Assembly: GCA_038248505.1 (NCBI GenBank)
Contig: JBBRXJ010000071.1
Coordinates: forward strand, 1 to 19,637
Direction: 5' to 3'
DNA: 19,637 bases
DNA from: JBBRXJ01 sp038248505
GTDB taxonomy: Bacteria > Bacteroidota > Bacteroidia > Bacteroidales > JBBRXJ01
Made by a program: the position numbers and the translations under genes. The notes under the pieces are model-generated. The model saw nothing but the letters and a program-made list of their open reading frames with translations, ran no database searches and was not told where the DNA came from. Within the stretch, counting starts at the first letter, position 1; each line of letters starts with the position of its first letter. Shown here piece by piece: positions 14,607-19,637 of this stretch.

Positions 14607-16943
14607 TTGGAAAATAACAGATCAAATATAGCCTTTTCTTTTATTACACCCATACTCGGTTATATAATTATAACACTAGTAGCTGGCTGTAGTGCAACCA
14701 AATTCGTGCCTGCTGATAAGGAATTGCTTAAACAAAATAAAGTTATTCTTAATGAAATCCACATGGATAAAGAATTACTACTGCCTTATATGAAACAAAA
14801 GGCCAACAAAAAAATTCTAGGGCTAAATATGCATCTTGCAATGTACAACCTTTCATCTAGTAAGCGAAATGGTTGGCTTAGCCGATGGTTAAAAACCATT
14901 GGTGAAGAACCTGTTATTTACGATCCATTTTTAAAACAAAAAACAACCAAGCAATTACAGCTTTACTTTATCAATAAAGGGTATCGCGATGCCATTGTTA
15001 AAGACACCGTTTTTAGAAAGAAACAAAAAGTTCGTATTTGTTACGAACTTATTCCATCGCAACCCTATCTTATCGATACTATTAACTACGACATTACAGA
15101 CAGTTTAATTAAGCATTTTGTATTATCTGACACCTCAAAGTCCTTCCTAAAACAAGGAGCGCTATTTGATCTTACCTCTTTTGAAAATGAACGAATGCGA
15201 ATAGAATACAATTTAAAATCGCAAGGTTTTTATAACTTTAATAAAGACTATATTCTATTTAAAGCAGACACAACGGGTCAAAAGAAAAAAAATAACGTTA
15301 CGCTCGAAATCAAACAAAATAAACAAAGAATAGATATAAATCAATTTATAACCACGCCCCATCCTCAATATAAAGTAAATGATATATCTATTTTTCTCGA
15401 TTATGATGGGAAAAAAGTACTAGCAAAAGATAGTCTCTATTTCACAACTCTTGATACAATCATCTATAAGAACATTTCATTCATTTATCAAAACAATGAA
15501 AAAATTAAACCAAACAGCATTTTACAATCTGTTTTTATCGAATGTGACTCATTATACAGCATTAGCAATGTCAAAGAAACATACAACCATTTAAGCGCTT
15601 TGAACTTATTTCGTTTCATTAATATCACTTTTAACGAAGTAAATAAGCCCGACACAAATGGTTGGGGTGGACTCATAAATTGTCAAATTCAACTCAACAC
15701 GTATGCATTTCAATCTTTTAGTGTTGAGCTTGAAGGCACCAACTCTTCAGGAGATATTGGTGGTGCACTTAATTTCGGCTATCAACATAAAAATTTATTC
15801 AAAGGTGCCGAGGTAATGAATTTTAATATACGAGGTGCAACCGAAGCTGTTAAGGAAAGATACAATGGCCGAATTCATAATACGCTTGAGTTTGGAACAG
15901 AAATGCGTATTCGTTTCCCCAAATTTATTTTACCCATTAATAGTCGCAACTTTATTAAACTCTATAATCCTAAAACAACGGTAACACTTGCCTACAATCT
16001 TCAAAAAAGACCAGACTATACTCGCTCAATTGCAAATACATCTTTTGGATATATTTGGCAGGCTCGCTCAAAAAGCTTTACACATATAATTAATCCAATA
16101 GAAATTAATTACGTCTACCTCCCTCCCAGCCCTGAATTAAGCAACTTCATCGATCGTATAAAAGACACATACCTCGAAAATAGTTTTAAAGATCACTTTA
16201 TTTCAACCACAAACTACAGCCTGATTTATAACAGCCAAAACTTCGCACGCAACATACAATTCTTATTTTTCAGACTAAATACCGAAACAGGCGGTAATAT
16301 ATTAAGCGGAGTAAACACTATTTTAAATAGACCCAAAATCGATGATGCCTATAATCTGCTTGGCATTCGCTATGCACAATATATAAAAGGAGATATAGAC
16401 TTTCGTTATTATCAGCCATTAAATGAAACAGACAAAGTTGTATTTCGTCTTTTCTGCGGCGTTGGAGTACCCTATGGAAATTCGAATGCAATTCCATTTG
16501 AAAAAAAATATTTCGCTGGCGGTGCAAATAGCATTCGCGCGTGGCAAGTACGCACACTCGGCCCTGGCTCTAACAAAGATATCACAACTACCTATCCAAA
16601 TAGCTTGGGTGATATTAAACTTGAAGGAAATTTTGAATATCGGTTTGATTTATTCTGGCTAATAAAAGGCGCATTATTTGTTGATGTCGGCAATATATGG
16701 GCCGTTAACGACTTAGGTAATCGTGAAGGAGCCATATTTAAACCAAATTTATTCTACAAACAACTTGCCATTGGAACAGGAATAGGAACCCGTTTTGATT
16801 TTTCGTTTTTCGTCTTCCGACTCGATGTTGGTTTCAAAACACATGACCCATCTGAGGTTCCTGGTAATAAATGGATATTCAACAGAGATAAAATTTATTC
16901 TAACGACTACAATATCAATATTGGTATTGGATATCCATTCTAA
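14607..16943 (+). CDS. tamL: Translocation and assembly module lipoprotein TamL (Omp85 superfamily)
   Basis: 778 residues. An N-terminal lipoprotein signal ends in the lipobox LVAGC (Cys28). POTRA-like regions follow (about 35-330), with FVPADKELLKQNKVIL at the start, KQLQLYFINKGYRDAIV and NERMRIEYNLKSQGFYNF. The C-terminal half is a beta-barrel with the Omp85 loop-6 motif near residue 642 (NSIRAWQVRTLGPGS, equivalent to VRGF), ending in ...NIGIGYPF with a terminal Phe. TamL is the Bacteroidota lipid-anchored counterpart of TamA and works with TamB in outer-membrane assembly or lipid supply. The frame is closed at 14589 and contains only TTG at 14607 as an initiator, which gives a good signal sequence. 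The HhH protein gene starts 1 base after its stop. Confidence 0.92.
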   Translation: MENNRSNIAFSFITPILGYIIITLVAGCSATKFVPADKELLKQNKVILNEIHMDKELLLPYMKQKANKKILGLNMHLAMYNLSSSKRNGWLSRWLKTIGEEPVIYDPFLKQKTTKQLQLYFINKGYRDAIVKDTVFRKKQKVRICYELIPSQPYLIDTINYDITDSLIKHFVLSDTSKSFLKQGALFDLTSFENERMRIEYNLKSQGFYNFNKDYILFKADTTGQKKKNNVTLEIKQNKQRIDINQFITTPHPQYKVNDISIFLDYDGKKVLAKDSLYFTTLDTIIYKNISFIYQNNEKIKPNSILQSVFIECDSLYSISNVKETYNHLSALNLFRFINITFNEVNKPDTNGWGGLINCQIQLNTYAFQSFSVELEGTNSSGDIGGALNFGYQHKNLFKGAEVMNFNIRGATEAVKERYNGRIHNTLEFGTEMRIRFPKFILPINSRNFIKLYNPKTTVTLAYNLQKRPDYTRSIANTSFGYIWQARSKSFTHIINPIEINYVYLPPSPELSNFIDRIKDTYLENSFKDHFISTTNYSLIYNSQNFARNIQFLFFRLNTETGGNILSGVNTILNRPKIDDAYNLLGIRYAQYIKGDIDFRYYQPLNETDKVVFRLFCGVGVPYGNSNAIPFEKKYFAGGANSIRAWQVRTLGPGSNKDITTTYPNSLGDIKLEGNFEYRFDLFWLIKGALFVDVGNIWAVNDLGNREGAIFKPNLFYKQLAIGTGIGTRFDFSFFVFRLDVGFKTHDPSEVPGNKWIFNRDKIYSNDYNINIGIGYPF

Positions 16944-16944
16944 G

Positions 16945-17817
16945 ATGATGTTTAAAACTTTCTTGAAAAACTTGTCAGATTATTTTGAGTTCTCTCGTTC
17001 AGAACGCAATGCAAGCATACTAATAATAGTACTAATCCTCACTTGTTGCATTGCCTTACTAACTCCATTATCAAAAAAAGAAACAGTCCAAAATTCTCAA
17101 CAAGCAATTAAAAAAAATACAATAGAAAATAAAGATACAACTAGGTTCAAAAATAAAATAGTTCCCAGTAATTCACCTCATAATTTTGACCCAAACAAAC
17201 TTGATTATAACGAATGTATTACTCTTGGCCTAAGTCCAAAGCAATCAAAAAATCTTATTTCGTACATTTATGCTGGCGGCGTTTTTAAAAAACCTGAAGA
17301 TCTGCTAAAAATATATTCCATGGATAGCGCTAGCTATAATAGAATAGCTCCTTATATATGTTTAGTTAGCATTACGAAAGACACTACCATCAGAATAAAA
17401 AAAACACAAAAAACACCTTCAACAATTGAAATAAATTTAGCCGACAGCAGCGATCTCGAAAAAATTTCCGGTATTGGGCCTATTTTAGCAAAACGCATTC
17501 TGAGATATAGAACCCTTCTGGGTGGTTATTATAAAAAAGAACAACTATTAGAGGTGTATGGAATAAAACCAGAACTATTAGAGCAAATTTTAACAAAAAT
17601 AACAATCGATAGCAATATAATAAGCCCAATTAACATTAATACCGCCACCTATGAACAACTAGCTTCTCACCCATATATTAAATCATACAAAGCCAAAGGA
17701 ATCCTATTATTGCGAAATAATAGTAAAACTTTTAGCTCTCCTAATGAATTAATAAAAAACAAAATAATTTCAGCTGAAGATTTTTTAAATTTAAAACGCT
17801 ATTTATCAGTATATTAA
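16945..17817 (+). CDS. Membrane-anchored helix-hairpin-helix protein (ComEA-like)
   Basis: 290 residues from ATG 16945 (a second ATG follows at once). A short cytoplasmic start (MMFKTFLKNLSDYFEFSRSERNA) precedes one membrane helix (about 25-42, ILIIVLILTCCIALL). A charged linker leads to three HhH units: FDPNKLDYNECITLGLSPKQ (about 80-140); the ComEA-like INLADSSDLEKISGIGPILA, continuing to GGYYKKEQLLEVYGI (about 167-220); and ININTATYEQLASHPYI (about 228-245), continuing to SPNELIKNKIIS. ComEA-type HhH domains bind double-stranded DNA outside the cytoplasmic membrane during uptake; in Bacteroidota these proteins are widespread and their role is unproven. An in-frame start far upstream (16795) lies inside tamL and is rejected. 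Translation is probably coupled to tamL, since the stop and start are 1 base apart. Confidence 0.88.
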   Translation: MMFKTFLKNLSDYFEFSRSERNASILIIVLILTCCIALLTPLSKKETVQNSQQAIKKNTIENKDTTRFKNKIVPSNSPHNFDPNKLDYNECITLGLSPKQSKNLISYIYAGGVFKKPEDLLKIYSMDSASYNRIAPYICLVSITKDTTIRIKKTQKTPSTIEINLADSSDLEKISGIGPILAKRILRYRTLLGGYYKKEQLLEVYGIKPELLEQILTKITIDSNIISPININTATYEQLASHPYIKSYKAKGILLLRNNSKTFSSPNELIKNKIISAEDFLNLKRYLSVY

Positions 17818-17870
17818 CATTTATCTTTAAATAAAAGATGGAAATTATTTAAAATTATGCCTCAAAATTT

Positions 17871-17878
17871 TAACTTTG
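17871..17878 (+). promoter_or_regulatory. -7 box for the rpsU-xer-hpf group
   Basis: TAACTTTG fits TAnnTTTG, 32 bases before the rpsU ATG. No clear -33 TTG at the right distance. Confidence 0.45.
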
Positions 17879-17910
17879 CAATCCGTTTTATATAAAAAAA
17901 TAATACAACT

Positions 17911-18108
17911 ATGATAATCGTACCCATAAAAGAAGGTGAAAACATCGAAAGAGCATTGAAGAAATTCAAGCGTAAATTTGAAAAAACTGGTATAAGCAAG
18001 GAACTTAGAGCTCGTCAAGCATATAAGAAACCTTCAATAACCAAAAGAGAAGTAGTTAAAAAAGCGATTTACGTTAACAAACTTCAGTTAGACGAGCAAA
18101 ATAGTTAA
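17911..18108 (+). CDS. rpsU: 30S ribosomal protein bS21
   Basis: 65 residues, highly basic, with the family opening MIIVPIKEGENIERALKKFKRKFEKTG and the arginine-rich RARQAYKKPS. bS21 sits on the 30S platform near the 3' end of 16S rRNA. In Flavobacterium johnsoniae ribosomes bS21, with bS18 and bS6, has been reported to hold the anti-Shine-Dalgarno tail, with Tyr54 an important contact. A Tyr is present at position 54 here (KKAIYVNKL), so the same mechanism is plausible. The leader (AATACAACT before the ATG) lacks any Shine-Dalgarno. The gene heads the set rpsU, xer recombinase, hpf, conserved in this phylum upstream of tRNA genes and tuf. Confidence 0.97.
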   Translation: MIIVPIKEGENIERALKKFKRKFEKTGISKELRARQAYKKPSITKREVVKKAIYVNKLQLDEQNS

Positions 18109-18134
18109 TTAGCTGTAAAAAAGCAAATTAACAC

Positions 18135-19025
18135 ATGGAGTTCAAAGATGCATTTGTCCGTTATTTATCCTTTGAAAGAAGATACTCGGCGCATACCATC
18201 AAATCCTACTCCATCGATCTAACTCAATTTGAGAAATTCCTTAATTCGTTAGGAAATAATACAAAGGTAACCCAGATAGATGACCGCGTCATCAGAGACT
18301 GGGTTATTTTACTTTTAAAAGAAAAGATTTCTGCGCGATCAGTAAATCGAAAACTTACCACTTTAAAAACGTTCTTTCGTTTCTTGCAACGTGAAGGGGA
18401 AATTGAAAAAAATCCTACGGACAAAGTCTTTTCTCCAAAAACAGATAAAAACCTCCCCGTATTTATCGAAGAAAGACAAATGGATACTTTACTTGATGAT
18501 ATCGAGTTTCCGAGTAATTATGAAGGTACACGAGATAAACTAATAATTCAATTATTCTACAACACAGGGATGCGTTTATCTGAGCTTATTGGCCTTACTG
18601 ATTCAAGCATCAATCACTATGATTGCACAATAAAAGTAATTGGAAAACGTAATAAAGAAAGACTTATTCCAATTACTAAAGAATTAGATAATGACATCCA
18701 GCTATTTATTCAAATACGAAATCATTCTATAAGCAGATCAGAAAATGATAAAAGCTTTATACTCACTGAAAAGGGAACAAAACTTTATCCTAAGCTTGTT
18801 TACAGAATTGTTTCTAGATATCTGAATCAGATAACTACCATACAGAAAAAAAGTCCGCATATACTCCGACATACTTTTGCAACACATATGCTCAATCATG
18901 GAGCCGATTTAAATGCAATTAAAGAACTACTCGGTCATGCTAACCTAACAGCAACGCAAGTATATACGCACAATACATTTGAAAAACTAAAAAAGACATA
19001 CAAACAAACTCATCCACGAGGCTAA
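18135..19025 (+). CDS. xerC: Tyrosine recombinase XerC/XerD
   Basis: 296 residues, the normal Xer size. An N-terminal SAM-like core-binding domain (about 1-85: FVRYLSFERRYSAHTIKSY, RSVNRKLTTLKTFFRFL) is followed by the catalytic domain with the complete active site: Arg147 (GMRLSEL), Lys171 (IGKRNKERLIP), His242 and Arg245 (PHILRHTFATHML), His268 (LLGHANL) and nucleophile Tyr277 (QVYTHNT). Xer recombinases resolve chromosome dimers at dif. Whether this copy is the XerC or XerD partner cannot be decided here. It is a housekeeping copy, not a mobile integrase: it lies between rpsU (26-base gap) and hpf with no phage or att context. Confidence 0.93.
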   Translation: MEFKDAFVRYLSFERRYSAHTIKSYSIDLTQFEKFLNSLGNNTKVTQIDDRVIRDWVILLLKEKISARSVNRKLTTLKTFFRFLQREGEIEKNPTDKVFSPKTDKNLPVFIEERQMDTLLDDIEFPSNYEGTRDKLIIQLFYNTGMRLSELIGLTDSSINHYDCTIKVIGKRNKERLIPITKELDNDIQLFIQIRNHSISRSENDKSFILTEKGTKLYPKLVYRIVSRYLNQITTIQKKSPHILRHTFATHMLNHGADLNAIKELLGHANLTATQVYTHNTFEKLKKTYKQTHPRG

Positions 19026-19030
19026 CTAAC

Positions 19031-19037
19031 AGGAGGT
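19031..19037 (+). promoter_or_regulatory. Strong Shine-Dalgarno sequence for hpf
   Basis: AGGAGGT, 4 bases before the ATG at 19042 and 5 bases after the recombinase stop. With the site before the RibF-like gene it is one of only two strong Shine-Dalgarno sequences I see in this window. Confidence 0.8.
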
Positions 19038-19041
19038 TAAA

Positions 19042-19335
19042 ATGAATATTCGAATCGCAAGCGTACATTTCGATGCAGACGCAAAACTAAAAGAATTCAT
19101 CAATGGGAAACTAAGTAAGCTATCCCATTTCTACGACCAAATAATCGGAGCAGAAGTTATTCTAAAATTGGATAGCAAAGAAGCTGAAAATAAGGTTGCA
19201 GAAATAAAAATTGAAATACCAGGAAACGACTTATTTGCTAAAAAACAGTCCAGGAGTTTTGAGGAAGCAACGGATCAATGCATAGAAGCATTAAAAACTC
19301 AAATACTCAAGCACAAAGAAAAACAACGCAAATAA
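19042..19335 (+). CDS. hpf: Ribosome hibernation promoting factor, short form (HPF/RaiA)
   Basis: 97 residues, a single S30AE domain with the family pattern MNIRIASVHFDADAKLKEFINGKL, then LSHFYDQIIGAEVILKLD, VAEIKIEIPGNDLFAKKQSRSFEEATDQCIEAL and a lysine-rich tail. It binds the decoding channel of the 30S subunit and inactivates or pairs ribosomes in slow growth. The C-terminal dimerisation domain of long HPF is absent. It has a strong Shine-Dalgarno, unlike its neighbours rpsU and the recombinase, which may allow independent translational control. Confidence 0.95.
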   Translation: MNIRIASVHFDADAKLKEFINGKLSKLSHFYDQIIGAEVILKLDSKEAENKVAEIKIEIPGNDLFAKKQSRSFEEATDQCIEALKTQILKHKEKQRK

Positions 19336-19398
19336 TTCTATTTATTTGTAACTACCTGCAAATAAACATTTTGACACAAAAACAAAAAAACTCAATTG

Positions 19399-19437
19399 AA
19401 GTATTTTATTCTTTTATTAAAAAAAAGTGAAATACTT
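19399..19437. repeat. AT-rich inverted repeat downstream of hpf
   Basis: Perfect 8-base arms AAGTATTT (19399-19406) and AAATACTT (19430-19437), with an inner pair CTTTT (19411-19415) and AAAAG (19423-19427). There is no T run after the second arm, so it is a poor intrinsic terminator. Its right arm touches the -33 region of the tRNA promoter, so it could be a regulatory site. Confidence 0.5.
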
Positions 19438-19467
19438 TGATATCTGATTAAAATATTTATACATTTG
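19437..19467 (+). promoter_or_regulatory. Promoter of the tRNA-Thr/tRNA-Tyr operon
   Basis: TTG at 19437-19439 and TACATTTG at 19460-19467 are 20 bases apart, matching the Bacteroidota -33/-7 pattern. About 50 bases lie between the predicted start and the tRNA. Confidence 0.6.
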
Positions 19468-19524
19468 CAGTCCGATTTTTTGGGTAAAATTGGCGTTCTT
19501 TAGAGGGTTGGTAGAATGAGTTTT

Positions 19525-19598
19525 GCCGATGTAGCTCAGTTGGCCAGAGCAGTTGATTTGTAATCAACTGGTCGGGGGTTCGAATCCCTCCATCGGCT
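19525..19598 (+). tRNA. tRNA-Thr (TGT)
   Basis: A 74-base cloverleaf. The acceptor GCCGATG (19525-19531) pairs with CATCGGC (19591-19597), discriminator T. The D arm is GCTC/GAGC, the anticodon stem GTTGA/TCAAC encloses TTTGTAA with TGT at 19559-19561, and the T arm is GGGGG/CCCTC with loop TTCGAAT. CCA is not encoded. Confidence 0.97.
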
Positions 19599-19608
19599 CA
19601 TTGGATAT

Positions 19609-19637
19609 GGGGAAATACCAAAGCGGTCAACTGGGGC
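19609..19637 (+). tRNA. tRNA-Tyr, 5' part (cut by the window end)
   Basis: GGGGAAA, then T and A at positions 8-9, a three-base D stem CCA/TGG and the loop AAGCGGTCAAC fit a class II tRNA of the Tyr type. The anticodon is outside the window, so the identity rests on D-arm style and the conserved Thr-Tyr order before tuf in this phylum. Confidence 0.65.

Noticed and set aside
16795..16944. Upstream extension of the helix-hairpin-helix protein
   Set aside because: It lies within the end of tamL; ATG 16945 directly after the tamL stop gives the family's usual N-terminus.
18135..19025. Integrase of a mobile element
   Set aside because: It is a standard Xer recombinase in a conserved housekeeping order, with no att repeats or phage genes nearby.
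1..19637. CRISPR array, insertion sequence or defence system
   Set aside because: No regularly spaced repeats, no cas, transposase or defence-type genes were seen on either strand; the nuclease at 7473 has an export signal and stands alone.

Overview
This is AT-rich chromosomal DNA from a member of the Bacteroidota, most likely a Bacteroidales/Marinilabiliales-type anaerobe or facultative anaerobe. The support is: a type IX secretion protein (PorT), a TamL-type Omp85 lipoprotein, a menaquinone methyltransferase, an [FeFe] hydrogenase beside a Rex regulator, TAnnTTTG promoter boxes with short leaders, near absence of Shine-Dalgarno sequences, and the gene order rpsU-xer-hpf-tRNA(Thr)-tRNA(Tyr), which is familiar from this phylum upstream of tuf. 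I cannot name the species.

Layout. 1-2108 (+): the end of an [FeFe] hydrogenase-type protein, the NADH/NAD+-sensing repressor Rex, and a RibF-like protein whose riboflavin-kinase half has lost its signature residues. 2105-3317 (-): a GNAT acetyltransferase and RadC. 3318-4130: an 813-base stretch with no credible gene but several hairpins and a REP-like repeat. 4131-7131 (+): a GH3-family adenylating enzyme, a hypothetical exported protein broken by a one-base frameshift, and a deoxynucleoside kinase. 7199-7472: tRNA-Asn, its terminator and a second copy of the REP-like repeat. 7473-8240 (-): an exported DNA/RNA non-specific nuclease. 8390-9397 (+): a XylF-like binding lipoprotein without a visible transporter. 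9505-11323 (+): a LemA-TPM-TPM operon. 11325-12083 (-): a short-chain dehydrogenase. 12209-13731 (+): UbiE/MenG then PorT. 13748-14536 (-): a TrmH/SpoU RNA methyltransferase. 14607-17817 (+): TamL and a membrane-anchored helix-hairpin-helix protein. 17911-19335 (+): bS21, XerC/D recombinase and the hibernation factor HPF. 19437 to the end (+): a promoter followed by tRNA-Thr and the start of tRNA-Tyr.

How the parts relate. The left end looks like a redox module (hydrogenase, NADH sensor, flavin-nucleotide enzyme). The middle right holds envelope-biogenesis genes (PorT, TamL) mixed with respiration and RNA-modification genes. The right end is translation-related. Most of the window is ordinary core genome. 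The items most worth a second look are the degenerate RibF paralogue behind Rex; the two very strong Shine-Dalgarno sites (RibF-like gene and hpf), in a window that also encodes a bS21 with Tyr54; the two envelope genes that can only start at TTG; the frameshifted exported protein; and the divergent H-cluster motif in the partial hydrogenase. I found no CRISPR array, intact insertion sequence, prophage or defence island.
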